Shown in pieces: positions 35,344-44,564 of a stretch of DNA of 64,000 nt. Every line of letters starts with the position of its first letter. Position 1 is the first letter of the stretch. Position numbers and translations under genes: made by a program. Source of the stretch: Sphingomonas hankyongi (GTDB taxonomy: Bacteria; Pseudomonadota; Alphaproteobacteria; Sphingomonadales; Sphingomonadaceae). The notes below the pieces were generated by a model, which searched no databases, was not told where the DNA came from, and saw only the letters and a list, made by a program, of their open reading frames with translations. The stretch spans positions 682,001-746,000 of the forward strand of contig NZ_JAMGBE010000002.1 in assembly GCF_023516575.1 (NCBI RefSeq). Reading direction: 5' to 3'.

Positions 35344-38300
35344 TTAGAAGCGCAGGCGCGCACCGGCGTAATAGCGACGTCCGAAGATGTCGTAGACGCT
35401 GGCTGCGGTATCCGCACCCGTGTTGTTGAATGGCGAACCGGACAGGATGTTCGGAGCCTTGTTGTCGAGCAGGTTGTCGACACCGAAGAAGAACTCGTAG
35501 TTCCGGACCGGCGTGAAGCTCAGCTGCGTGTCGAGGTAGAACTCCGGATCGATCTTGACCGCCTTGTCGTCGAGACCGAAGCCCGAGAGGAACACGTCGT
35601 CCTCATACGACTTGCCGATGTAGGTGCCGGTGAACGACACGCCCCACTGGCGGGTGTTGAACGCGATCGTGCCGTTAGCCTTGTCCCTGGCCGTGCCGAT
35701 CTCGCCAACCTGACGGTTCGGATCCTCACCCGGCAGCTCGGTCAGAGCGCCCTTGAGATAGTGGGTCCAGGCGATCCGGGCGTTCGCGGTCAGGCCGGTG
35801 AGCAAGCTGTCGAGGCCCGTGCGGTAGGACAGCACGGTGTCGATGCCTTCCACGTTCTGCTTCGACGCATTGACGCCGCCGACGTTGATGAACTGCAGCG
35901 CACCGGGGCTCGCCGAACCGGTCGCGGTCGGGAAGCGGGTGATGAACTGGCAGAACGCGGCGTTCGCATCCTGGTAGCACTGGTTCAGGATCGTCTGACG
36001 CGAGAAGAACGAGATCGCATCGGTCAGCTTGATCTTGAAATAGTCCACCGACAGCACGAGGTTCCGAAGCGGCTCGAAGCTCTTGGGGTTGATGACCACG
36101 CCCAGCGTAAGGCTCTTCGACTTCTCCGGACCGAGGTTCGGGTTACCCGAAGTGAAGCCGCTGACGCCCTGCTTGTCGGCCTGGGTCAGCGTGAACACGC
36201 CGCCATTGGCGTTGATGTTCGCGATGACGCCCGGCGTAGCACGGCACTGCTCGGAGACGGTGCCGGTGCTGGTCAGGGTGACGCCCTGCTGGCCCGCAGT
36301 GCCCGGATCGATGTCGGCGCAAGGATCCTGGAGGCCGGTCGGGAAGGTCTGCGACGGACCGGTGAACAGCTCGCCGATGTTCGGCGCGCGAACCGCCTTC
36401 GCATAGGTTCCCCGGAAGCGGATGTCCTCGATCGGAGCCCAGTCGGCACCAACGTTCCAGGTCGTCACGCTGCCGATCGTCGAATAATCCGAGATACGGC
36501 CCGCGGCGCGCAGGTTGAGCTGATGGGCGAAGGACATGTTGGCGAGGATCGGAACGTTGATTTCGCCATAGGCTTCCTTGACGTTGAACTGACCCGAGGT
36601 GTCAGGCAGCGCGTTACCCGTCAGAAGGCCCGCGTTGGTAAGCGCGTCCCAATTCTCTTCGCTCTTCTCCTTGCGATACTCGCCGCCGATCGCGACGCCG
36701 AGCGGACCGGCCGGAAGGTCGATGATCGCGCCCGACAGGTTCGCGTTGAACACCTGCTGGGTGACCTTGAACGAGTGGTTGCTCTCGGCCTTGATGTAGT
36801 TGACCGCCGCCTGCGAGATGGCGCCGGCGCCGAAGATGTTGATCGGCACGCAGCCCTCGGCGCGAGCCTCCGCATCGGCGCAGACGATATCGCCGAGCGC
36901 ACCGTTGCCGTTGAGGTCGCCCGTCGCCGCCGTTTCCCGAACCGCCGCAAAGCCATGCTGGAAGTTCTGGATGTTGACGTCGCCGTTCGCAACCTGCTGC
37001 TCTTCGGTGCGACCGAAGTTGTAGGTCACGTCCCGGTTCCAGCGGTCGTTGAACAGCTTGCCTTCGAAGCCGGTCACGAAGCGGAAGAAGTCGCGGTCCG
37101 CGGTATAGTTACGGGTGCCGAACTCCAGCAGACGACGCGAGAAGCCGATATCCTTGAGGCCGTCGCCGTCCGTGTCCGTCGATGCGGCGAGGATCGCTGC
37201 AGGGACGAGCGGATTGTCGACAATGACCGGTCCGTTCGGGCCCTGGACGAGGCTCTGAACCGGAGCGCGCGCGGTGTTGACGAAGATATTCGCAACGTCG
37301 AGCGGAACCGGCTCAATCTCGGTCTTCGCAGCCACCTTCGAGTAGGTCGCCTCGGTGATGAAGCTGATGTTGTCGGTGATGTCGAAGTGACCGCGCTCGG
37401 CAACCAGCCACCGCTTGACCGGCGTCGACAGCGTACGGAAGAACTGGCGGTTGAAGCCGTTCGGAGCGCCACCGCACGATGATCCGTTGCTGCTGAAGCA
37501 GTTCCGGAGCACACCATTCTGGTCAAACGTGAACGACCCGGCCGAGGTGAAGAAACGGCCCTGCGGCGTGAAGCTCGAGAAGAACGGCTCGTACGGCGTG
37601 CCGTAATCGTCGGGATTGCCGCTGAACTGGAAATAGTCGATGTCGTCGACGCGCGTGTTCTTGCGCTGGCGCGACAGCAGGCCCTTGTCGTCCGAGTAGC
37701 CGAGGTGGAACATGAGGTTGCCACGGTCCTCGGCGAAGTTCGCGCCGGCCGTAACGTTCATCTGGTAGCGCGGATAGTCGCCCTTCTCAGTGATGCCGTA
37801 CTGACCTTCGGCGAGCAGGCCCTGGAAGTTGCGCTTGTAGATGAAGTTCACAACGCCCGCGACCGCGTCCGAACCGTAGAGCGACGAAGCGCCGCCGGTG
37901 AGGACGTCGATGCGCTCGATGAACTGGGTCGGGATGACGTTGAGGTCGACGATCGGAGAACCGCCGAAGCCGCCGACGACGCGGCGGTTGTTGATCAGGA
38001 CCAGCGTACGGTTCGAACCGAAGTCGCGAAGGTCGATCGTCGCGGCGCCCGCGCCCGAGGTCGAGAACGCCGAGTTGGTCGTGCTGACCGCCGGCGTACC
38101 GAAGGCCGGATTCTCGAGCAGGACTTCCTGCACGTTGACGGCGCCCGACTTGTCGATGTCCGCTTCGCCGACCACTTGGACCGGAGCGAGCGACACGATG
38201 TTCGGCGACACGATGCGCGAACCGGTGACGACGATCGTCTCGGCCGAGCCCTTCTCGGTGTCCTGAGCGCCCTGTGCGGCCGTGTCAGCCGGATTTTCCT

Positions 38301-38451
38301 GGGTCGCCGGAGTCTGGTCGGTCGGAGCCGCCTGGACGTTCGGATCCTGTGACGGGCCCTGCGGGTCCGTGGATTGCGCAAATGCCGGAGCCGCAAAAGC
38401 GACGCCCGCAATAAACGTGGTTGCAAGCAATTGGGTCTTGGAAATTCGCAT
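35344..38451 (-). CDS. TonB-dependent outer-membrane receptor
   Basis: 1035 residues. Signal peptide MRISKTQLLATTFIAGVAFAAPAFAQ; a Gln/Pro/Thr/Ala-rich linker (about 27-70); a TonB box region ETIVVTGSRI; a plug domain with LRDFGSNRTLVLINNRRVV and IERIDVLTGGASSLYGSDAVAGVVNFIYKR; then a 22-strand barrel ending YYAGARLRF, with the terminal Phe for BAM insertion. This is the big sphingomonad OM receptor type with NTPA-like features; the substrate (peptide, glycan or siderophore) cannot be read. It sits tail to tail with the sulfotransferase/oxygenase operon across a shared terminator. Confidence 0.93.
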   Translation of the reverse strand: MRISKTQLLATTFIAGVAFAAPAFAQSTDPQGPSQDPNVQAAPTDQTPATQENPADTAAQGAQDTEKGSAETIVVTGSRIVSPNIVSLAPVQVVGEADIDKSGAVNVQEVLLENPAFGTPAVSTTNSAFSTSGAGAATIDLRDFGSNRTLVLINNRRVVGGFGGSPIVDLNVIPTQFIERIDVLTGGASSLYGSDAVAGVVNFIYKRNFQGLLAEGQYGITEKGDYPRYQMNVTAGANFAEDRGNLMFHLGYSDDKGLLSRQRKNTRVDDIDYFQFSGNPDDYGTPYEPFFSSFTPQGRFFTSAGSFTFDQNGVLRNCFSSNGSSCGGAPNGFNRQFFRTLSTPVKRWLVAERGHFDITDNISFITEATYSKVAAKTEIEPVPLDVANIFVNTARAPVQSLVQGPNGPVIVDNPLVPAAILAASTDTDGDGLKDIGFSRRLLEFGTRNYTADRDFFRFVTGFEGKLFNDRWNRDVTYNFGRTEEQQVANGDVNIQNFQHGFAAVRETAATGDLNGNGALGDIVCADAEARAEGCVPINIFGAGAISQAAVNYIKAESNHSFKVTQQVFNANLSGAIIDLPAGPLGVAIGGEYRKEKSEENWDALTNAGLLTGNALPDTSGQFNVKEAYGEINVPILANMSFAHQLNLRAAGRISDYSTIGSVTTWNVGADWAPIEDIRFRGTYAKAVRAPNIGELFTGPSQTFPTGLQDPCADIDPGTAGQQGVTLTSTGTVSEQCRATPGVIANINANGGVFTLTQADKQGVSGFTSGNPNLGPEKSKSLTLGVVINPKSFEPLRNLVLSVDYFKIKLTDAISFFSRQTILNQCYQDANAAFCQFITRFPTATGSASPGALQFINVGGVNASKQNVEGIDTVLSYRTGLDSLLTGLTANARIAWTHYLKGALTELPGEDPNRQVGEIGTARDKANGTIAFNTRQWGVSFTGTYIGKSYEDDVFLSGFGLDDKAVKIDPEFYLDTQLSFTPVRNYEFFFGVDNLLDNKAPNILSGSPFNNTGADTAASVYDIFGRRYYAGARLRF

Positions 38452-38614
38452 TTTTGTCCCCTTCGACGAACGTTGAAAGCTGGGCGCGCGCTAAAGGTGC
38501 GCACATGCGCCGAGCCTCACGTTAGTGGCCGCTGTATGACCAATGATTCTGGGGGAGACAATTGATCGGGAGCGTTCGCCTGACGAACAATTCAGCGGTG
38601 TTGCATTTGAGGCA

Positions 38615-38713
38615 CAGATTGAAATTCGTCGACGGACTGGCACTTTGAACGTCCAATGCAGCAGCCGCAGATTGAATTTCATCGACGGACTGTCACGTTG
38701 CGCGCCGAATGCA
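38615..38713. repeat. 46-bp imperfect direct repeat
   Basis: Two copies: 38615-38660 and 38668-38713, period 53 bp. The first 33 bases (starting CAGATTGAA) differ at four positions and the next 13 at four. Seven bases separate the copies. They lie in the region between the receptor gene and the gene at 38733. Confidence 0.75.
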
Positions 38714-38732
38714 TCTGGGGGGACCAGCATCC

Positions 38733-39260
38733 ATGATCACCACCTTCGTTCTGGCCGCGGCCGCAGCCGCGGCGGCGCCGGCCAACCCGGCAACTGCCGA
38801 CCTCAGCAAGTCCGGCCTTGTGATTGCGGTCGAAGCCTGCCGGCAAGTCGCGGACAATGCGGCTCGGCTCGCCTGTTTCGACCGTGCCGTCGGCGAGCTC
38901 GCCACGGCGCGTGCCAAGGGCGACGTTGCGGTCGTCGACCGCAAGCAGGTCCAGGAAGTCAGGCGTTCCCTGTTCGGCTTTGGAGGCCTCAAACTGCCAT
39001 TCTTCGGAGGCAAGGATCAGGACCGTGGGGAGGCCGAGCAGAAGGAGCTGAATTCCACTCTCGCCGCATTTAGGCCGATATCGAACGGCTACATTCGCTT
39101 CGACCTGACCGAGCCCCAATCAACCTGGGAATCGATCGAGCCGACTTCGGTCTTCGAACCAAAGAAGGGCACTAAGGTGCACATCTCGCGCGGCGCGTTT
39201 GGAAGCTATTGGGCGGAAATTGCCAACCAGCCCGCGGTCAAGGTGCGCCGAATTCACTAG
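38733..39260 (+). CDS. Exported protein with C..RL.CFD motif
   Basis: 175 residues from ATG 38733 (GGGGGGA about 10 nt upstream; ATG 38709 also in frame). A short hydrophobic signal (MITTFVLAAAAAAAAPANPA) precedes VIAVEACRQVADNAARLACFDRAVGEL, a Cys-x..-RLxCFD motif known from periplasmic VasI/TagO-like and other small proteins. The rest (FGFGGLKLPFFGGK, then TLAAFRPISNGYIRFDLTEPQSTWESIE) is beta-rich and ends SYWAEIANQPAVKVRRIH. Exact family not named. Overlaps the DUF2093 gene end by 4 bp. Confidence 0.75.
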   Translation: MITTFVLAAAAAAAAPANPATADLSKSGLVIAVEACRQVADNAARLACFDRAVGELATARAKGDVAVVDRKQVQEVRRSLFGFGGLKLPFFGGKDQDRGEAEQKELNSTLAAFRPISNGYIRFDLTEPQSTWESIEPTSVFEPKKGTKVHISRGAFGSYWAEIANQPAVKVRRIH

Positions 39261-39463
39261 CGCGCGGCGCCGGCCTCCGCCTTCAGGCTCGCTTCCGGGC
39301 TGGCATAGGCTTCCTGACGCTCCACGCTCCAGTAGCGCAGCTCAAGCAAGGGGATGCGTTCGCCGGTCACCGCGCAGACGACATGGTCTCCGTCGCTCAG
39401 CATGCGAAAGGTCCCCGCGAGATAATGCACGCGCGCTGCCCTTCCGCTTCCCGACATCAGCAT
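39257..39463 (-). CDS. DUF2093 family protein
   Basis: 68 residues with the full DUF2093 pattern: ARVHYLAGTFRMLSDGDHVVCAVTGERIPL, then LELRYWSVERQEAY. One Cys in CAVTG is conserved in the family. ATG 39463 has AAGGAG 8 nt upstream, inside the end of xseA, so it follows xseA in one transcript. The xseA-DUF2093 order is familiar in alphaproteobacteria. Function unknown. Confidence 0.92.
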   Translation of the reverse strand: MLMSGSGRAARVHYLAGTFRMLSDGDHVVCAVTGERIPLLELRYWSVERQEAYASPEASLKAEAGAAR

Positions 39464-39468
39464 TCTCT

Positions 39469-40857
39469 TTACTCCTTCGCCTCGTCGAACAGCCCCGGCT
39501 GCGGCGGATTGTAGGAAGTCCGCGCCTTGCGCTCAACGGTCGGCGAAACCTTCTGCCCATCGATGGTCGCATCGACGGCACCGTCGCCGAATCGCAAGGT
39601 CACCGATCGTTCGGCGCGCGCCTGCGCGGAACTCGTCAGGGTCGCTCCGCCACGGCTCGTAACCCGCACATAGCCTTTTGCGAGTGGCCGCTCGGGATGC
39701 GCGAGCTCTGCCATCCTCCATGCCGCGGCGAGGCGATCCGTCAGCTGGGCAATCCGCTGGTCGATCAGATCCCGCCTGAGGCGGCCAGTGACAAGATTCA
39801 TATCCGCGCGCGCGTGGCTCGCACGTGCCGCGAGCGAACGCGGGAGGCGTTCGCCGAGTTCGTCGATATATTGCACGTGCGGCGCAATAATCGCCTGCGG
39901 TTCCGGCCAGCGGCACGCCGTGAGCTCAAGGCGCTCGCGCGCACGCTCGGTCCTTCGGGACAGGCAGTGCTGCGCGCGATGGCCCAGCTCGCCCAACTGC
40001 GCGAATAATTCGGCCCGGACGGGCACCGCCAGCTCCGCCGCGGCCGTGGGCGTCGGCGCCCGCAGGTCCGCAGCATGATCGATCAAGGTCGTGTCGGTTT
40101 CATGTCCTACCGCGGAAATCAGCGGGATCGGTGATTCGGCGGCGGCGCGAACCACCTCTTCCTCGTTGAATGCCCACAGGTCCTCGATCGAGCCGCCGCC
40201 GCGCGCGACGATGAGGAGGTCCGGCTTTTGCGAAAGCGACGCGAAACCGCGAATGGCATCGGCGATGCGCGCGGCGGCACCGTCCCCCTGGACCGGCACC
40301 GGCCACAGGATGACATGGGTCGGGCAACGATCCTCGAGCCTGTGCAAGATGTCCCGGATCACCGCCCCCGTCGGCGATGTGACGACCCCGATCAGCCGCG
40401 GGAAGAAGGGCAGTCGGCGCTTTCGCGAGGTGTCGAACAGGCCTTCGGCCGCGAGAGCCTTTCGCCTTTTCTCCAGCAGCGCCAGCAGCGCCCCTTCGCC
40501 TGCCAGCTCCATACGTTCAACGACGATCTGATATTTCGATCGCCCCGGATAAGTGGTGAGCCTGCCCGTCGCGATGACTTCGGCGCCGTCCTCTGGTCGG
40601 AATGCAAGTGCGCCCGCGCTCGTCCGCCAAATCACGGCGTCGATACAGGCATTCTCGTCCTTCAGCGTAAAGTAACAGTGACCTGAACCGTGTCGCTTGA
40701 AGCCCGATATCTCGCCGCGGACCCGGACTTGGCCGAATGCGGTTTCGATCGTGCGCTTCAGTGCCCCCGACAACTCGCTGACACTGAGCGCCGGCGAATT
40801 GTCGCCTGCGGCGACGTTCGCTAACAGGCCGGAACGCGTGTCGTCAGGGAGATCCAT
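39469..40857 (-). CDS. xseA: Exodeoxyribonuclease VII large subunit
   Basis: 462 residues from ATG 40857 ([10 protein letters not shown]); a frame to 40935 is open but nonspecific. N-terminal OB fold ([39 protein letters not shown]), catalytic domain with [36 protein letters not shown] and [23 protein letters not shown], and a C-terminal coiled coil. It degrades single-stranded DNA with XseB. Its start codon overlaps that of purD, on the other strand (CATG). Confidence 0.95.
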   Translation of the reverse strand: MDLPDDTRSGLLANVAAGDNSPALSVSELSGALKRTIETAFGQVRVRGEISGFKRHGSGHCYFTLKDENACIDAVIWRTSAGALAFRPEDGAEVIATGRLTTYPGRSKYQIVVERMELAGEGALLALLEKRRKALAAEGLFDTSRKRRLPFFPRLIGVVTSPTGAVIRDILHRLEDRCPTHVILWPVPVQGDGAAARIADAIRGFASLSQKPDLLIVARGGGSIEDLWAFNEEEVVRAAAESPIPLISAVGHETDTTLIDHAADLRAPTPTAAAELAVPVRAELFAQLGELGHRAQHCLSRRTERARERLELTACRWPEPQAIIAPHVQYIDELGERLPRSLAARASHARADMNLVTGRLRRDLIDQRIAQLTDRLAAAWRMAELAHPERPLAKGYVRVTSRGGATLTSSAQARAERSVTLRFGDGAVDATIDGQKVSPTVERKARTSYNPPQPGLFDEAKE

Positions 40858-42115
40858 GAATATTCTGCTCTTGGGTTCGGGCGGCAGGGAGGATGCGCTC
40901 GCATGGCGACTTAGGCAATCGCCGAGCTGCGACAAGCTTTATGCCGCTCCGGGCAATCCAGGCATCGCTCGTTGGGCCGAATGCATCGCCCTCGATCCCT
41001 GTGACCCGGCGGCGGTTGTCGATGCGGCGCGCCGGCTCGGCGCTGACCTGGTTGTCGTCGGACCAGAGGCTCCTCTCGTTGCCGGTGTCGCCGATGCCCT
41101 GCGCGAGACCGGCATTGCAGTGTTTGGGCCTAGCGCTGCGGCGGCGCAGCTCGAGGGATCGAAAGGCTTCACCAAGGACCTGTGCCAGGCGACTGGCATC
41201 CCGACCGCGGCTTATGTGCGCACCCAAAAAGCTTCCGACGCGCTCCGTGCGCTAGATCAGTTCGACATCCCGGTCGTCATCAAGGCCGACGGCCTTGCGG
41301 CTGGCAAAGGCGTCACCGTAGCGACCACGCGCGACGAGGCCGTGGCCGCAATCGAGGCAGCCGGCGACGGTCCGCTCGTCATCGAGGAATTCCTGCAAGG
41401 CGAGGAAGCGAGCCTCTTCGCTCTCGTGAACGGGGACGCTGCGGTCGCGCTGGCGTCGGCCCAGGATCATAAGCGAGTGGGCGAAGGAGACACCGGGCCC
41501 AATACCGGCGGAATGGGCGCATATGCGCCGGCGCCTGTTCTCACCGCGGAATTGCAGAATCGGGCGATGGAAGAGATTGTCCTGCCCACCGCACGCGCAC
41601 TCGCGGCCGCAGGAACGCCGTTCAGCGGCGTCCTTTATGCCGGACTGATGCTCACTGCGGATGGCCCTAAGCTGATCGAATATAATGTCCGGTTCGGCGA
41701 TCCCGAATGCGAAGCTATCATGCCGCTCATCGACGGCGATTTCGCGCAACTCCTCAATTCGGTCGCAACTGGGCGGCTTGATCAAGGCGATGCGCCGCAA
41801 CTCCTTCCGAAGCATTCGATGACTGTCATCGTCGCCGCTCGGGGCTATCCGGGAACCCCGGCCAGCGGCGGAGAGATAAGGGAGATCGAAGCTGCCGAGC
41901 AGGTGGATGGGGTGACCGTTTTTCATGCGGGCACGGCGCTTGCCGATGGAGCGTTGGTGGCCAAGGGAGGTCGCGTGCTTGCAGTGACGGCGGTCTCCGA
42001 TTCTTTCGCGAATGCGCGCGCTCGCGCGTACAGAGCGATCGATCAGATCGATTTCGCCGACGGCTTCCACCGCCGCGATATCGGCTGGCGCGAGCTGGAA
42101 CGTACTGAGGGATGA
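40856..42115 (+). CDS. purD: Phosphoribosylamine-glycine ligase
   Basis: 419 residues from ATG 40856. GAR synthetase, the second step of purine synthesis: phosphoribosylamine + glycine + ATP to GAR. N-terminal [34 protein letters not shown]-grasp part [15 protein letters not shown] and [37 protein letters not shown], and [14 protein letters not shown] metal ligands. Its ATG overlaps the xseA start by two bases; no room for ordinary separate leader sequences exists. The stop overlaps the next gene by ATGA. Confidence 0.95.
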   Translation: MNILLLGSGGREDALAWRLRQSPSCDKLYAAPGNPGIARWAECIALDPCDPAAVVDAARRLGADLVVVGPEAPLVAGVADALRETGIAVFGPSAAAAQLEGSKGFTKDLCQATGIPTAAYVRTQKASDALRALDQFDIPVVIKADGLAAGKGVTVATTRDEAVAAIEAAGDGPLVIEEFLQGEEASLFALVNGDAAVALASAQDHKRVGEGDTGPNTGGMGAYAPAPVLTAELQNRAMEEIVLPTARALAAAGTPFSGVLYAGLMLTADGPKLIEYNVRFGDPECEAIMPLIDGDFAQLLNSVATGRLDQGDAPQLLPKHSMTVIVAARGYPGTPASGGEIREIEAAEQVDGVTVFHAGTALADGALVAKGGRVLAVTAVSDSFANARARAYRAIDQIDFADGFHRRDIGWRELERTEG

Positions 42116-42609
42116 ACGTCTTCTGGTCGTACTTCTGGCCTGTCGCGGCCGCAGGCCTGCTAGCCGGAGCGATAGCCGGCACGATTGGTTTCCGGCGGCA
42201 GCGACTGACTACTGCTCTCAGCGTCGGGGCGGCGGCCGCGATCATTGCCGCATTGATCTGGCATGGACCGCTTGGAGCCGCTGATCGGTTTGCTACGGTC
42301 GTGGAGCGAACCGCCCGACAGACGCTGGTCGATTGGGAAATGGGGTCCGTCGTCGCGCATCTGCATCGCGATCCGCTGAGCCGGCATCTCGTGCTTATCG
42401 GGCGAGCCGATGATTTCCAGCGGAGCGAGCTTGCACGGATCATGAGCGCGCTTCCAGGTGTTGGTAGCGCAGGCTGGACGGACCGGCTGGGCGGACTTCC
42501 GCTGGCGGCGGAGGCTGCGCTGGCGGCCCTGCTCAGCTTTCTCGTGGGCGTGTTGCTGGCCTATCTGGTCGAGCTGCATCGTCGCTACAACGCGCAATGG
42601 AGTTGGTGA
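42112..42609 (+). CDS. Two-helix membrane protein behind purD
   Basis: 165 residues, ATGA-coupled to purD. N-terminal helices FWPVAAAGLLAGAIAGTIGF and TALSVGAAAAIIAALIWHG, a soluble middle (ADRFATVVERTARQTLVDWEMGSVVAHLHRDPLSRHLVL) that resembles a BON-like or channel-associated segment, and a C-terminal helix LAAEAALAALLSFLVGVLLAYLVEL. I do not recognise a named family. Its middle region with RTLVDWEM..V.A.L.R.PL.R.L is conserved-looking in sphingomonads. Confidence 0.75.
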   Translation: MNVFWSYFWPVAAAGLLAGAIAGTIGFRRQRLTTALSVGAAAAIIAALIWHGPLGAADRFATVVERTARQTLVDWEMGSVVAHLHRDPLSRHLVLIGRADDFQRSELARIMSALPGVGSAGWTDRLGGLPLAAEAALAALLSFLVGVLLAYLVELHRRYNAQWSW

Positions 42610-42613
42610 TCGC

Positions 42614-43105
42614 ATGGATTTCGTGAACGCATATTGGCCGATCATTGTGGTGGCCCTTGTGGTGCTGGCGCTGGTCGCCTTCTTTGCCTTGCGTCCCCGG
42701 CAGCGAGTCACGCTGACGGACAGCGCACCCATCCGTCCTCACATGGCGCAAAGACGTCCGGCGGAGGGGCGAGGCCTTGCCGGAGAAGCGGCCGCGGCGA
42801 CGAGCGATGTCACCGGCGAGATCATCGGCGCACCAGTACATCGACAGCTCGAGAGCGACACTGGCGCTGCTGACGACCTGTGCAGGATAAAGGGGATCGG
42901 GCCCAAGTTCGCGGACTCGCTGAGTGACCTCGGATTTCGTCGTTACGAGCAAATCGCGGCGCTAACGCCGACCGAAATCGAGAGGCTGGACAGCCAGCTC
43001 GGGGCCTTCCGGGGCCGCATCGTTCGCGATCGGATCGTTGAGCAGGCGGATTATCTCGCTCGGGGAGACACCGACGGCTTCGAGGAGCGATTCGGCAAGC
43101 TTTAG
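42614..43105 (+). CDS. Membrane-anchored helix-hairpin-helix protein
   Basis: 163 residues from ATG 42614, 4 bp after the preceding stop. N-terminal transmembrane helix YWPIIVVALVVLALVAFFAL, an Ala/Arg/Gly-rich linker, then an HhH-like module DDLCRIKGIGPKFADSLSDLGFRRYEQIAAL (about 90-122), and IERLDSQLGAFRGRIVRDRIVEQADYL. The module is the DUF4332/NuoE-tail-like HhH seen in alphaproteobacteria; nucleic-acid binding is possible. Overlaps the convergent CorC-type gene by 4 bp. Confidence 0.8.
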   Translation: MDFVNAYWPIIVVALVVLALVAFFALRPRQRVTLTDSAPIRPHMAQRRPAEGRGLAGEAAAATSDVTGEIIGAPVHRQLESDTGAADDLCRIKGIGPKFADSLSDLGFRRYEQIAALTPTEIERLDSQLGAFRGRIVRDRIVEQADYLARGDTDGFEERFGKL

Positions 43106-44445
43106 CTCGCGGCTTCGGCACGCTCGTCGGAATGTTTGCGGCGGGGTCGCGAAACAATCAGCTTGTCGATCTTGCGACCGTCCATATCGACGATTTCGAA
43201 GGTCCAGCCGTCATGGCGGAAGGTCTCCCCCGTTTCCGGGAGATGCTTGAGCACTGACAACGCAAAGCCCGCTACGGTCGAATAATCGCGATCCTCGGAA
43301 AGATTGATTCCCAGCCGATCGACCAACAGGTCCGCGCTGGCCGCTCCCGAAACCAGCCAGCTGCCGTCCTCGCGCTCCACCAGTGGGGGCTCCTCGCCTT
43401 GCTCGACGTCGTGGGCGAAAGTCCCGGCAAGGGCAGCAAGAATGCTGCCCGGCGTCACGATCCCGTCGAGGTGGCCGTATTCGTCGTGCACAAGTGCCAG
43501 CGGAACATCGGCACTGCGAAGAACGGCGAGCGCATCCATGGCATCCATCAGGTCGGGAATTACCGGCGCTGTACGGCAAAGATGCTTGAGATCGACCTCC
43601 CGGCCCTCGAGGACCGCGCAGAGCACGTCACGAGTCTGGATCACTCCGACCACGTTTTCGATCGAGCCGTCGGCGACGGGAATTCGGCTGTGCTGGGTCT
43701 CCACCAAAGCTTCGTGAACCTGATCAGGGCCCGCATTGACGTCGATCCAGTCGACTTCGGTGCGCGGAGTCATCACTTCGCGCACGGGTCGATCCGCAAG
43801 GCGGACGATACCGGAAATGATCGCGCGCTCGCTTTCTTCCAGAACGCCCGCCGTCTGCGCTTCCGCGACGACGAGGTGGAGTTCTTCCGCAGTCACATGG
43901 TTGCGGGATTCGCGGTTCATGCCGAGCGCGCGGAAGATCAGTGCGCTTGTATGGTCCAGCAACCAGACGAACGGTGCGGTAGCCTTGGACAACCACAGCA
44001 TTGGGCGCGAGACGATGACGGCAATCGACTCGGGCGACCGCAATGCGAACTGCTTCGGGACGATCTCACCGATGACGAGCGAGACGAACGTGGTGAGCAC
44101 GATCACAAGTCCGAACCCGACCGTATGCGCGGTGTCCGCCGGCAAACCGGCCAGCTGGAGCCGCTCCGCTGCCGGTTCGCCAAGCGTCGCGCCCGAAAAT
44201 GCACCGTTGAGGACGCCGATCAGCGTGATGCCGCTCTGAACTGTGGACAGGAATCGGCCTGGCTCCGAAGCGAGCTCGAGAGCACATCGTGCTCCCTTGC
44301 TGCCGACCTTCGCCATCGCCTTCAGTCGTGCGTCACGGGAAGAGACGATCGCAAGCTCGCTCATCGCCAGAACGCCGTTGAGGGCGATCAGGGCGAGGAT
44401 AAGGAGGACGTCCAGCCAAGGGATGGGAAGCAGTTGTTCGCTCAT
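43102..44445 (-). CDS. CNNM/CorC-type membrane protein (hemolysin family)
   Basis: 447 residues: a DUF21 transmembrane domain (about 5-190; three to four helices, LIALNGVLAMSELAIVSSR first), a CBS pair (about 205-335; AIISGIVRLADRPVREVMTPRTEVDWID), and a CorC_HlyC domain (about 345-430; LVSGAASADLLVDRLGI). The DUF21 family (YtfL/YoaE-like) is linked to Mg2+/Co2+ transport. ATG 44445. Despite the old name, no hemolysis is implied. Confidence 0.93.
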   Translation of the reverse strand: MSEQLLPIPWLDVLLILALIALNGVLAMSELAIVSSRDARLKAMAKVGSKGARCALELASEPGRFLSTVQSGITLIGVLNGAFSGATLGEPAAERLQLAGLPADTAHTVGFGLVIVLTTFVSLVIGEIVPKQFALRSPESIAVIVSRPMLWLSKATAPFVWLLDHTSALIFRALGMNRESRNHVTAEELHLVVAEAQTAGVLEESERAIISGIVRLADRPVREVMTPRTEVDWIDVNAGPDQVHEALVETQHSRIPVADGSIENVVGVIQTRDVLCAVLEGREVDLKHLCRTAPVIPDLMDAMDALAVLRSADVPLALVHDEYGHLDGIVTPGSILAALAGTFAHDVEQGEEPPLVEREDGSWLVSGAASADLLVDRLGINLSEDRDYSTVAGFALSVLKHLPETGETFRHDGWTFEIVDMDGRKIDKLIVSRPRRKHSDERAEAAS

Positions 44446-44564
44446 GGGCGCAGAAGAATGACTGTAGCCTGCCGTTCTCGCTGTTCACAAGTCGGAGATC
44501 GATTCACGAGCGGAACCATCACTGCTATGCCCGGTTTCAACAGCCTCTTTCACCGGAGTTAACG

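Noticed and set aside
35761-37482. 573-codon open frame opposite the TonB-dependent receptor gene
   Set aside because: Arg/Glu/Val-rich antisense product without domains; the receptor frame is unmistakable.
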